From Albugo candida (lineage: Eukaryota; Oomycota; Peronosporomycetes; Albuginales; Albuginaceae), in contig CAJNAR010000156.1 in the NCBI GenBank assembly GCA_905220665.1, forward strand, positions 558,001 to 622,000: a DNA stretch of 64,000 nt. Direction: 5' to 3'. Within the stretch, counting starts at the first letter, position 1. Each line of letters starts with the position of its first letter. This document shows positions 23,079 to 32,696 of the stretch, in pieces. The notes below the pieces were generated by a model. It saw nothing but the letters and a program-made list of their open reading frames with translations, was not told the origin of the DNA and did not search any database. A program made the translations under genes and the position numbers.

Positions 23079-23622
23079 CTATATCCAATGGTTCAATGCG
23101 GTATGACCAAGATGCTTGATTTTGTCCACTCCATTGCAATCTACCACACGGCCTTTAGCATCGACGATAATCACACAAGGAATGCCGCTTTTTCGGTTTG
23201 TAATGTTCAGTTCGGTTTGCTCGGCTTTTGCACAAACATTGTACTAACAAATATAAGTAAGATAGAACTTGAAAAACGTCTAATGTAAATTACTTTTTGC
23301 TTCAAAGTGGTTCGCAATGAACTATGAAAAGCGAGTCGTAACCAGCTTTCATGTTTCTCGAATTCAATCAACTCTTCTTCCTCGCTTCGATTGGATCCAA
23401 CGAATATAATTTCGAGTAGCTTCTCCTTCACATTGACGCGCTGATAAAACTCTTTCAAAATCGGTAGGAATGCTTGGCAATCACCACACCAATCCGCCTA
23501 TCCATGTTGCTTTCAATCAAACTTTACTATTGCGAGCCACGTACCCCGAAGTAGAACGCATGCAGGTTTCCTACAACACTCGAGGCGTCGATTGTATCCC
23601 CTGACTTTGTCTGTAGTTCCAT
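23079..23622 (-). CDS. Nucleoredoxin/tryparedoxin-like thioredoxin-fold protein
   Basis: This is a thioredoxin-fold oxidoreductase of the nucleoredoxin/tryparedoxin type. Three exons (23545-23622, 23294-23497, 23079-23243), separated by introns of 47 and 50 nt, give 148 residues. The first splice creates FYFGADWCGDCQAFLPIL with a W-C-G-D-C active site. The middle continues VKEKLLEIIFVGSNRSEEEE, the beta-alpha segment in which this family carries a longer insertion than thioredoxin. The second splice gives LKQKYNV...SGIPCVIIVD, with the cis-Pro of the fold. It ends GVDKIKHLGHTALNHWI. It starts at ATG 23622, just 24 bp from the end of the kinesin gene on the same strand. The Asp between the active-site cysteines is unusual; CPPC or CGPC is commoner. 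Confidence 0.88.
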
Positions 23623-23646
23623 TAACTTATATGAATAATTACAAAT

Positions 23647-25629
23647 TTATTTATTTCGATTACAATTTTCTTCGAAATGATGTCGAGACAAATTGCTTTC
23701 CATTTTCTCAAGTTCCATTTGTCCAAGCCGAATCTCCATCCGTAAAATCTCGTACGTCTCCATCACCTTTGGATCGATATATAAAAATGATCGGATTCGA
23801 GATGCAATCTCGATCCAATCGGGTTCAGTTCTGAATTTCATAATAAGCCAGAACAGCGATTCACTCTGTGCGCTGAGACACAAAGCACACAAACGTTCAT
23901 ACATTCCATTCCAATATTCCCACTCGACTTGAATATGAGACGCGTCCCCGTTTTCTTTCTGCTCCATCTCCAGGACATTTCGACGAATTTCTATACGTTT
24001 ACGAATAACAGAATTGAGTTTTGCGCGAGCTCCCACCATATTTGACAGCGGGCAAAACGCTTTCGTGATATCTTCTGAGATTCCAATCCATTGTGGTTTT
24101 CGTCGGTTAATGGTTTCAATAGCTAGTTTGCGTTGTAGCTCCTTGATTTCTTCACGCAAACTCACGATTATATCGCTTTCCACACGACCAGACGAATGCG
24201 TGTAACTGTGATTTCCTCTACAATCGTTGGGTGTCAAACTCGTCTTGATTTTTTTGACGCGATTGGCGTATTTCAGTGTATTTATTGTTTCTTCTATATT
24301 TGCCAAAGAAGGAGCGATATTGGCTACCATTACGGTGCGGCAACTCCCGCCCAATGAATCCTTCAATAAACGCGTCAATTTACTGCCGCGATATGGAACA
24401 AAGATGGCTGCACTCGTCTCAGTTAAAGTAGATTTGTTACATAAAGCATTGATACAGTTGCCTAACGCGAGCAAAGAGCGGTTGATATTCGCTCCCTCCA
24501 AAAATCGCTGTCCACGATTTTTTGTAACCGCAGCTCGTTCGCTTCCAGCAAGGTCAACGAGCGACAATTTTCCAAACTTCAACACAGCACCTTCAGCATC
24601 AACGTCATCAGCGTTTCGCGACCGCTGTTCGACAACTAGCTGAAACACGGCGTGACTCCTAGACGAAACTGCGTTTACTGCGGTCATTTCTTGTGATCGT
24701 TTCTTAGTTCCTCGACGTAATAAACGCATCACTTCCGCTACGTTGCTCACATCAATTTCTGTTATTCCAACAACCACACTACCTCGACCCGGATCTTCTC
24801 TCAATTCCAAAAATTCACTTCCACTATTTGCCAATAGATCACATACATTCTCATTATAAACTTCCAGAAAGGAAACATTCACGTTATAAACGATCTTAGC
24901 CGCAGGATTCTTGTTCACAAGGTCAATGCACGCGAATAAATCGTGTAGTGTGAGCGTGATGATTCCAGGTTCATTACACGAGCCAAACATGGTGTACGTC
25001 TTACCGGCACCCGTACATCCGTACGCAAACACCGTCGCATTAAATCCATTAAGGATTCCGTGAATGAGAAATTGAGTTGTTCCCATGAAGATTTCCATTT
25101 GGCTCTGATTCGGAGTGAACACATAATCAAATGTGTACCGTTTTTTCTCGATCAGTTGTATGCTTTCTAATCTGCGGGGAACAGCGCAGGTACGCCGATT
25201 GGTTGAGCTTCGTAAGATGGACGCTTTTGGTTGCTTATTGGGATGAGTTAGTCGAATTCGATTGGCATCTTTATTTATGAGTGGTAGTTGAGAAGCGGAC
25301 GCATTGTTTGATTTGTGATTCATTATGATAACAGTCTTATGATCCAAAACTTGTACAATTTCAGCGACATCTTGCTCATTAATTGTACGAGATCGTAAGC
25401 GAACCATAACGAGAACGTTTGCTTGACCTTCCCACAAACGCTTGTTGTGATTCATATCAATCTCTCTATACACCGTTTTGATGTGAGATTGCGGTGACAA
25501 AATTGAGTCAAGATGGTGTCTGGGTGAATCATCATTTCCACTGGGTTTTTTGCTCGAGCGAATGGGTGGGAGCGTTGTTGCGCGTGCATTAGTAATTTTC
25601 TGGCGAATGGTCGTACATTTCAAAGCCAT
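23647..25629 (-). CDS. Kinesin motor protein, kinesin-8-like
   Basis: This is a microtubule motor ATPase. A single 660-residue exon has the motor domain at about 65-420: RYTFDYVFTPNQSQMEIF, the P-loop AYGCTGAGKTYTMFG, switch I NAVSSRSHAVF, switch II LVDLAGSER, then GANINRSLLALGNCINAL and PYRGSKLTRLLKDSLGG with CRTVMVANIAPS. The neck reads TLKYANRVKKIKTSL. The motor is N-terminal but preceded by about 65 residues rich in Ser and basic residues. A coiled-coil segment follows (SLREEIKELQRKLAIE), then a short C-terminal domain. The LKDSLGG-C-RT block and YANR-K-IK neck favour kinesin-8 (Kip3/KIF18-19), which walks to plus ends and regulates microtubule length. Kinesin-8s are often longer, so the subfamily call is tentative. 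No introns interrupt it, in contrast to most neighbours. Confidence 0.95.
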   Translation of the reverse strand: MALKCTTIRQKITNARATTLPPIRSSKKPSGNDDSPRHHLDSILSPQSHIKTVYREIDMNHNKRLWEGQANVLVMVRLRSRTINEQDVAEIVQVLDHKTVIIMNHKSNNASASQLPLINKDANRIRLTHPNKQPKASILRSSTNRRTCAVPRRLESIQLIEKKRYTFDYVFTPNQSQMEIFMGTTQFLIHGILNGFNATVFAYGCTGAGKTYTMFGSCNEPGIITLTLHDLFACIDLVNKNPAAKIVYNVNVSFLEVYNENVCDLLANSGSEFLELREDPGRGSVVVGITEIDVSNVAEVMRLLRRGTKKRSQEMTAVNAVSSRSHAVFQLVVEQRSRNADDVDAEGAVLKFGKLSLVDLAGSERAAVTKNRGQRFLEGANINRSLLALGNCINALCNKSTLTETSAAIFVPYRGSKLTRLLKDSLGGSCRTVMVANIAPSLANIEETINTLKYANRVKKIKTSLTPNDCRGNHSYTHSSGRVESDIIVSLREEIKELQRKLAIETINRRKPQWIGISEDITKAFCPLSNMVGARAKLNSVIRKRIEIRRNVLEMEQKENGDASHIQVEWEYWNGMYERLCALCLSAQSESLFWLIMKFRTEPDWIEIASRIRSFLYIDPKVMETYEILRMEIRLGQMELEKMESNLSRHHFEENCNRNK

Positions 25630-26479
25630 CCAAAACGGAGGGATTGAGATTTAAGCAAGCGCTTGCTCGCCATTTTACGAAATGTGATTATGGCGATATT
25701 TATAATGAATATAGAATATTTATAGGCGTATGGCGTTACGAGAGAAATTCTTCTTCTGCAGTATAGGGTTCGAGCACTCTCAAAAGTACAAGCTGAAAGG
25801 AACTGGCTCGAAAGGGTCAATGAGTGGATACTGATTTTGTAAGTGACATTTTTAGAAGACTTCTCGTATTTCCTTGAATAAAACCATTACAGTTAATGAT
25901 GGGTGGATCACTGTAAAGAGATGTCTTGAGTCGTTGAGTGATATTAGTCAGGATTAGCGTACAATTTGGACGAATCTTTGAATCGCAATAATCGGCGGTC
26001 ACAAAACCTGTACTGTCTGTCTATCATGCCTATCCCTCTCATACTGTGACAGTTTCGAATGACTTGACTCCCCTCTTTGGCGTTTTTAGGACAAAACTCG
26101 CAGTTGAGAACGATTCTACCCATCCTTATTCAGGCATTAGTGTATGCGACGCTCTCATTACTGTGACAGATGGATGAACTTTTAATTTATGCAATAAAGC
26201 AGGGTATCAAATTAAATACACTAGTTCTAAGGTCAGAGGCTGAAGCTGTTCTCTTTAATCACCTATGCTATTAGTTTTCCAAGTCAAAGGCAGCTTTTGA
26301 CCGTCAGCTTCTTTCTTTCCATTTACTCATCCTTGCCACGATACGTACCCTAAAAGCTTGACATTGACACAGCTGATTATGTTTGGTTCAACCCCTCTAC
26401 CGTTTGTTGCGGAGATCATTACATTTACATTGTTCACAAATAATTTCCACAAAATAGAGTCATAGCATCGCGATAGAGA
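25630..26479. other. Intergenic region of about 850 bp
   Basis: No open frame of convincing length and no repeat is visible. It must contain the promoter of the kinesin gene at its left side and that of the PX-like gene at its right. Confidence 0.5.
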
Positions 26480-27185
26480 ATGAAAGGTGTCACTGCGGTA
26501 ATTACTTCCTGTTTGGGTGGCCGAAGTGAAATATACGCGATCCGAGTGGAGCAGAATAACGCGATGAGTCACTTTGTGTACAAAAACTTGCATGATTTCG
26601 AGTTACTGTGGGAAAATTTGCAAAGGAAGAATGAGAATGAGTGCACTGGAAGTTCGTCGCGAAATAAGTGTGTGTTACACAAGTGGCTTTCCTGTTTTAT
26701 GGAACGCTTTGCCTATCAAACGGTACTGAAAACATTACGCACACAAAACAAGGAGACCATCACGTTCCTGAATTTTTTCTTGCAAATTGTCGTACAACGG
26801 ATAACGACATTATATATCGATCCCCAAAGCGCATCTTGTCCAGAAGAAGGAAATTTCTCAACTATAATCGAAAACTTCTTAAGACTGTCATGTGAGCAGA
26901 GTTCTCCTTTGCATCCTTCTCAATTCAACATGCGACATCAGCAAAGAAAAGAGGACAAATATAGTTCAACCGCTCCAATTTTCCCAGCACGATGGGGAAA
27001 CGTATCGCAATTACACCCTTCGTCTACAGGACTTTCGCCTAGAAAACGTCGATGCAGAACTAATTTGGAATCTCTCACAATGGGACACAAGCATGAGAGT
27101 AATAGAATGGCTGCGTCATTACCAACACGTCAACGAGTTTTTGCTGAAGTGGATTTCTGAATTTTTATTTATGGCATTAAGTTGA
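26480..27185 (+). CDS. Putative PX-like lipid-binding protein
   Basis: The frame at 26480 opens MKGVTAVITSCLGG and reads IYAIRVEQN, then HFVYKNLHDFELLWENLQ, which resembles a PX domain (beta strand, then a Y/DF-x-x-L block), and then TITFLNFFLQIVVQRI. This is similarity by eye, without a confirmed phosphoinositide-binding Arg. In the last third two frames compete. The downstream frame (FSQHDGETYRNYTLRLQDFR, VIEWLRHYQHVNEFLLKW, ending at 27185) looks more protein-like than the frame ending at 27160. A short intron or a frameshift between about 26885 and 26945 is therefore likely, but I could not fix its ends. Confidence 0.45.
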
Positions 27186-27465
27186 AAGAATCAGGAAGGT
27201 CTTGAGCACTAAGGGCGATCATGAGTCCATCGGTAACAAGCAAGAATGTGGTTGGACATTTACAAGTACTCGCATATCAGGTAGATTCCCCTACACCCCT
27301 TGCAATAAAAGGCGTTTAGTGATTGCATTTACATAAGTCGCTTGAACACTATTTCGAATCTTGCACACAGTGATTTAAAATCAAAACGTACATAATCTTA
27401 GGATCAGCTTTTCTCATTCTTTTCATTGAAGTTGCACCTTTCATGCGAGAAGTACACTATATCAT

Positions 27466-28959
27466 CTAAGAAGCGTTCAACCATGCGCTGATTTGACTGT
27501 ACGCGATACTTTTCACATCAAAATTGAAGTCGTTCTCACTTAGTTGCAAAATCTTAATTAGACCTTCATTGGAATCATCGAAAACAGTGATGTACACAGT
27601 TGGCTCCGTTGAAGGACGTGATGCGAAATTGTCCGCGCCTGCCTGTATGCTTCCATCGTAGAAGTAATAATGAGTCGATACTTTGTCATGTTGTACGTTT
27701 GTCTCAATTACTTCCGCGATATCTAGCTCGCCGCATCCACCGATACCGCCTTGGTTTCGACAGTTGCATTGATATTGATTACTCCGCACGATCTGTGCGT
27801 TCAACAGCCAAATAGCTGGTTGATTCGTTGTATTTCCTGGCGGCATCATGACTTTTGCGACAAATATCTTTTTACCACCATTCCAACCATGAAACCCGTA
27901 ATCCCCATAATATCCTTTACAGCTCTCCTGTCCGTTCTCAGAGTCAGCACACTTCTTTGATGTCATTATATTGATTTCTGCGCCAGTTTTTGCACCAGCA
28001 GTCCAAGTTTGGCCACCGGAATCAGATGCATCTGCCAAAAGACCGTCAAAATGGGTCGGTGAGGTGGCTGATTCTAACCCGTTTGCCGATGCGTAAGCTT
28101 GCGGACTCCTTTCACCGCTATAATCGATATTCGCGTTATTCATGAAAACGATATTGTCATCATCAGGAATGTCTTTGTCATAATAAGAGACTCGGTCCCA
28201 TTGATCTCCGTGCGCCACAAATATTGCGATATTGTAAATGATCATTGGTCCACGAAAAACCATTGTGGCTTCTTCACTCATTGGGCCAACCGGATTAGAG
28301 AATTGCACCGTTTCTCGGGAGCAATCTTTCAAACCCATCACCATTTGGTACGATCCAGCTACATTACCTGCCTCTTTGCCGGTATACGTGAAGCTTGATT
28401 GTACAGTGATAGGATGAGGTGGGTCGTTTGTTCCTGGTGATCCGTTTAAGGTGGAATTAGAATTTGACGGGCAAAAGGTAACCAAGAAATCCACACTAGC
28501 GATGCAATTATGCGTCTTTGTATCGTCAGTCGGGTACAAGTAAGCGTCAGGACACGCTTCACTTTCACAGACGAGTCGGATGCATGGTGGCGATTGTGAC
28601 GGGTCGCTTGGGGTGATGGATATTGGGACATTGTACCCAACTTTTCCCGTTAGAGATTTACAGTTTTCATAACTCGAGCAGTAACCACCACCGGGGGACA
28701 CTGTGCTGATATCGTACCAAGTTCTCGAGGTTTCGACACTTATTTCAACAAGCGTAGCATCAGGACTAGTTCCGTGACGAAACATGTTGTTGTATCCAGG
28801 CGTGAAAGAGCGCTCGATTGATCCACCACACGCAATGTCTTCTACGCGTTGATTATCAAAAAGGTTGATTGTGTAACTACACTGATTTTTGAATGTGAAA
28901 ATCACAGCGGAGGTAAGTCCCAGACATGTTCCAACGAATAGTTTGAAGACGAGAATCAT
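27466..28959 (-). CDS. TOS1-like secreted glycoside-hydrolase family protein (DUF2403/DUF2401 type)
   Basis: Fungal TOS1 and its relatives are wall-associated proteins that act on beta-1,3-glucan. A single exon encodes 497 residues from ATG 28959; the frame is open to 29007, but the Met at 28959 gives a clean signal peptide (MILVFKLFVGTCLGLTSAVI). The N-terminal domain reads FKNQCSYTINLFDNQ with an evenly spaced Cys set. The C-terminal part carries the family block: QPAIWLLNAQIVRSNQY, then GGCGELDIAEVIE (the E-L-D-I-A-E arrangement is typical of glucanase-like folds) and STHYYFYDG. Several N-x-S/T sites occur (SNSNSTLNGS, PGNTTNQ). The product is expected to be secreted and to remodel or bind cell-wall glucan. 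Catalysis has not been shown here, and the assignment rests on motifs recognised by eye. Confidence 0.8.
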   Translation of the reverse strand: MILVFKLFVGTCLGLTSAVIFTFKNQCSYTINLFDNQRVEDIACGGSIERSFTPGYNNMFRHGTSPDATLVEISVETSRTWYDISTVSPGGGYCSSYENCKSLTGKVGYNVPISITPSDPSQSPPCIRLVCESEACPDAYLYPTDDTKTHNCIASVDFLVTFCPSNSNSTLNGSPGTNDPPHPITVQSSFTYTGKEAGNVAGSYQMVMGLKDCSRETVQFSNPVGPMSEEATMVFRGPMIIYNIAIFVAHGDQWDRVSYYDKDIPDDDNIVFMNNANIDYSGERSPQAYASANGLESATSPTHFDGLLADASDSGGQTWTAGAKTGAEINIMTSKKCADSENGQESCKGYYGDYGFHGWNGGKKIFVAKVMMPPGNTTNQPAIWLLNAQIVRSNQYQCNCRNQGGIGGCGELDIAEVIETNVQHDKVSTHYYFYDGSIQAGADNFASRPSTEPTVYITVFDDSNEGLIKILQLSENDFNFDVKSIAYSQISAWLNAS

Positions 28960-29438
28960 TGTACAAGTTTCGTCGAGAAATTTGTTTTCGGTAGGATTGG
29001 TACGCACTTGGTACGAATGCTTTGGAATTAAAAATGACCACGATTGTCACAAACATACTTAAATACCAAACCGACTTTATCCGTTGCGTTAAATTTTTGA
29101 CACAGCGCAAAATCTTCAAACGTGCGAACTTGTGTGTTGATACTGACTCAGATAGATCTTTGTTCTGACATCAAATCCGTTGTTTTAAACTGACGTTCGA
29201 AAAGCACCCGTAACGGTCACTCACTTCAACCAAGAAGGTGCAGTTTTGTCGTCAGGGATGGGTTGATGTCTCGTTCATACTTTTTTTACTATTCAAACGA
29301 CAGTATTGAAATACCGACGTGCGAGCAACGCCATAGTACCATGGGCGATCCAACCCAAAGATTTTTTGGTTGTGCCTCACTTTTATTGGAAGCTAGCCTA
29401 AATTGAGGTATGTCGAACACAACGTTTTATCATTTCTA
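28960..29438. promoter_or_regulatory. Divergent upstream region of TOS1-like and dephospho-CoA kinase genes
   Basis: About 480 bp separate the two divergent starts. No independent gene is convincing. A short competing frame from 29451 (MPRSTRGHPLW...) overlaps exon 1 of the kinase in another frame. Confidence 0.45.
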
Positions 29439-30414
29439 ATGTTGGAATGGGTATGCCTCGCTCTACCCGCGGGCATCCTCTGTGGATTTCTGAGAAAAAA
29501 GCAAAAGCTTACAAAATCGAAAAAGAATATCCTCAGCTGGGCGATTATATTGTTTACCGCTAAAATGGTTCGTATCAATTATTTACTTCTTTAACGCATA
29601 ATATTTCTACCTTACAAATACAGACAAACGTTTCTACTGCTTTTCTTGTATTCAGCGTCTTACTGATCGGAGGAGAAATGGGCAATTCAGTCGTAGCGAT
29701 TGGACTTACCGGTGGAATTGCTACTGGTAAAAGTACCGTTTCAAAGATTTTCCAGGAAGCTGGTGCGATCATTGTGGATGCCGATGTGATCGCGCGTAAG
29801 GTCGTAGATCCGGGCAAGCCCGCCTATCGCCGAATAATTAGCGCGTTTGGCGAAGACATACTCAATGAGCGCGATAAGACCATAGACCGAGCCAAACTTG
29901 GTGCTCTGATATTCAACGACATCAAGAAAAGGAAAACACTCAATGCTTGCACTCATGTAATTATTTTGACCTTAATAAGCTACAAATCTTCACTTCCTCG
30001 CTACCAAACTGTAGAAATATATCATTTATGAGATGTTCAAACGCCTTGTATTGCTGAAACTGATATATCGTCACCAAATCGTGATTTTTGACGCGCCGCT
30101 TTTATTCGAAACACATTTTATGGAATTATTTTGCTATCCGATTATTGTGGTTTCTTGCCCAAAAGCCATCGCGATCGATAGGATGAAAAAGCGGAATCAA
30201 CTTGGAGAACACGAAGCAGAACAACGAATTTGTGCGCAAATGTCGCTAGAGGTACATGAATCGTACTCAATGTCATCGAGCTTGGATATAACAGGACCTT
30301 CTCCGATAGCTAAAAAAGCAAAAAGCACACTTTGTCATCGAAAATAGCGGTTCAATTGACGAATTGACCGAACAAGTAAATCATATTGTTAGCGCACTAC
30401 GGAAAATTCCGTAA
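29439..30414 (+). CDS. coaE: Dephospho-CoA kinase with hydrophobic N-terminal extension
   Basis: The enzyme phosphorylates the 3'-hydroxyl of dephospho-CoA, the last step of CoA synthesis. Four exons (29439-29567, 29624-29956, 30015-30251, 30310-30414) separated by introns of 56, 58 and 58 nt give 267 residues. The kinase starts near residue 62: VVAIGLTGGIATGKSTVSKI (P-loop), VDADVIARKVVDPG, then ALIFNDIKKRKTLNACTHKY across a splice, IVIFDAPLLFE, and after the last splice KKQKAHFVIENSGS. Exon 1 and the start of exon 2 encode two hydrophobic stretches (VCLALPAGILCGFL and AFLVFSVLLIGG), which would anchor the enzyme in a membrane. If exon 1 is not used, ATG 29678 gives the usual soluble enzyme. 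The kinase assignment is secure; the N-terminal extension is moderately so. Confidence 0.9.
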
Positions 30415-30498
30415 TGCATGCTGAATCAAACGTAAAAGTTTACATATGTCATTTTGTCTTGACACCACTGTGGCAGCGTGTCGTTCATTTAATTCAGC

Positions 30499-30714
30499 AT
30501 GTACCGATTACTGGCACGTGTGACTGACAAAATGAACCACAATGTCACTTTGCGTACGGACAGATTATTATCGATGGATGCGCTTGTCTCAGATGCGTTT
30601 TTTCAGCAATATTTGGTGCGTAATATGCGATTTTGCCACCATTAATGATATCATACGATCGTCCGGCAGATACCTCATTCCGAAGGTGCGTCGCGCTGGT
30701 CGCAAAAAATGTGA
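30499..30714 (+). CDS. Possible small two-exon gene, unknown
   Basis: ATG 30499 opens MYRLLARVTDKMNHNVTLRT. A GTGCGT...CGGCAG intron (30616-30669, 54 nt, like those of real genes nearby) leads to a short second exon ending TGA at 30712-30714, for 53 residues. The region between two solid genes is otherwise empty. No domain is recognised, and chance cannot be excluded at this length. Confidence 0.3.
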
Positions 30715-31060
30715 GATTGAGAAAACTTTCCTCCATTTGTCGTACCGTTTGGTCTCAAAAGGTTGAGTCGAATCAGCTGACTGAGCAAGTAGTGAACTCA
30801 TGACGCTTGAATCGCACCTCGATGAGATTTTTTTGGCAGGTTTGATCTCTGCATTATTATGACTGATAAAATGTATAAGTCAGTTACTGAGGAACCTTTT
30901 TAACAATGAGCAAATACCTCAAAAAGTCTGAACGATATGGCTCTCCACGATTGATTCTTGGGGTTGTTTGGTGATTGCCGACATTTAATACGTCTGAGGT
31001 CATGTGCGCTGCTTTCCTACGATACGTATGAGATGTGATAGGATCAGAAAGCAACAGCGC
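30715..31060. other. Intergenic, no gene seen
   Basis: No conserved frame, repeat or RNA gene was recognised between the small candidate gene and the minus-strand unknown gene. Confidence 0.4.
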
Positions 31061-31653
31061 TCACACTAGCTGTTGGGATCTTCGATCTCGCATCTCCTTT
31101 TTTGCGATATCATTAGCAGCTTGATAGTAGTCTTTTACAAAGTGCAGTCGCTCCCGACGATCTTGTGGCGTCATTAGACCTTCCGGAAGGGCAATCGATC
31201 GCGGGGGAACGCGGTACACAATCTCAGGTTCCTGTGTGATACTTTCATATTTGCTTTGTACGGGTACAGCCTGCAAGAACGCTTACAACATGCACATTGA
31301 CTAAAAATGCAATTTCCTTACATTCGGATTGTCCGACGGTCTTCAATTTGTAGAAGAAATCAGTAGGTAGTTTTGATGTCATTGAAGTATATAACGTCGT
31401 ACCTAATGAGATTCTTTTCCGTTGATACGATAGGTTTCTTGTACGCTTCACGACAGTCTTTTGTAGGTACATAGTTGGTTGGAGGATTAAAGCGAGAGAA
31501 TGGCTTTGAATCAAATTCCTGGCCGTTCCAAACTGCTTTTGAGCTCGATAAAATCGAATGTTTATGATTGTATCGTGGCGGATCAAAATATTGCTTCAAC
31601 TGATCGGCGCTTGAAACAGTGATCTGACGCGTGCCCGAATTCATGTCGCTCAT
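31061..31653 (-). CDS. Three-exon protein of unknown function
   Basis: Exons 31403-31653, 31322-31340 and 31061-31270 join in frame to 159 residues through introns of 62 nt and 51 nt. The middle exon is only 19 nt. The spliced reading EKNLIRPSDNPNAVPVQSKY is continuous. The N-terminal part is Ser/Thr- and aromatic-rich (DQLKQYFDPPRYNHKHS) with Pro-x-N-Y repeats (FNPPTNYVPTKD). The C-terminal part is a charged helix (RRERLHFVKDYYQAANDI). I recognise no family. Start codons of this gene and of the divergent zinc-finger gene are 188 bp apart. The consistent splice phases support a real gene. Confidence 0.7.
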
Positions 31654-31841
31654 TTCTTCGGTAATAGCATTCGTTCCGAATTTATAAATAGATAAGTATT
31701 GGCGTTATCGATATATTATTATCATTGACTCAGGTGAGGGAATTTACACTACTTTCGGAATAGAGGCTACTAGCAAAAATACGAAGGCCATTGGACATTT
31801 TCAAACTATACAAGCCCAGGAGCAAATCACAGTACAGTACC

Positions 31842-32164
31842 ATGGGCGGTGGAAATGGACAGAAAAGTAAGACGAAACGAGATCGCAACAACGAGAAAAA
31901 AATGAAAGAGCAGAAGCAAAAGTTACACGGGGAAACCAGAGGGAAAATGACAGCTGACAAAGAAGCGATCAGGTGTAAAGTCTGCTTGACAACTTTCATG
32001 GTCACCGCTAGCGTACGTTTCTATATTTGTGCCTTTATGATGGCTAACACACTAGGCTGATATTTTTTTGGTAGCCTGTAGCGCTCACCGATCACTTTGA
32101 AAGCAAACATGTGTCGAAAGGGTATACAATTGCGCAATGTTTCCCGCAGTTAGAATCGTCATAG
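31842..32164 (+). CDS. ZNF706/SERF-like small C2H2 zinc-finger protein
   Basis: Two exons (31842-32012 and 32075-32164, intron 62 nt) encode 86 residues. The N-terminus MGGGNGQKSKTKRDRNNEKK is the 4F5/SERF-like basic segment found in ZNF706 and its plant relatives. A single zinc finger follows: RCKVCLTTF, then across the splice ASPVALTDHFESKH, with C-x2-C and H-x4-H spacing. The protein ends CFPQLESS, as in this family (CFP/FPQL). The frame is open further upstream from a TTG at 31791, but ATG 31842 is the homologous start. Such proteins are nuclear and implicated in transcription or RNA contexts; the molecular role is poorly known. The unspliced frame would end at 32060 and lose both histidines. 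Confidence 0.88.
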
Positions 32165-32696
32165 AAACCTTCTGTATTGCATAAAATGTTTTTTTTTGTG
32201 ATATGACAATCATTCTTTCATTGCCTTCCTTGATTAGGACTCGAACAAAACCCGCTGTACCACCTGCAAAATAGTTGCTTTCAAGTGATAGGTACATTGC
32301 ATTATCAGAATGAATGTCGACAACTTTTGAGCATCGAGGTTATATATATATTGAGGTTTAAGCGAAACCGAATGAGAATTCAAGGATATCAAGACTTATA
32401 CAATGTTGAAGCTAGCGGTTATAACGACATCTCACACTTTTCAATATACACACCTGCATGTATAAATCATTGTACGCTTCACTCAAAATGGTTTACCACT
32501 ACGAATATCATCATAACGCTATACACTTCACACTTCAACGTATACTGTCGTTCTATTATTCGAAGCAGTACCATCGAGAACCGGTTGCGGATACCTCAGC
32601 GCATCAAGGCTCTGTGATGCGGAAGAAAGTCTCTCTTTGTACCTAACCGACACAAGAAAGAATATCTGACAAACTCTCTGCATCCTCTCTTACACC
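32165..32696. other. Intergenic, no gene seen
   Basis: The overlapping frames at 32085-32646 on both strands are AT-rich and show no domain. The region should include the promoter of the SAP-domain gene. Confidence 0.4.

Noticed and set aside
29451..29561. Short frame MPRSTRGHPLW... as a separate small gene
   Set aside because: It overlaps exon 1 of dephospho-CoA kinase in another frame, has no support from splice sites, and is only 36 codons.
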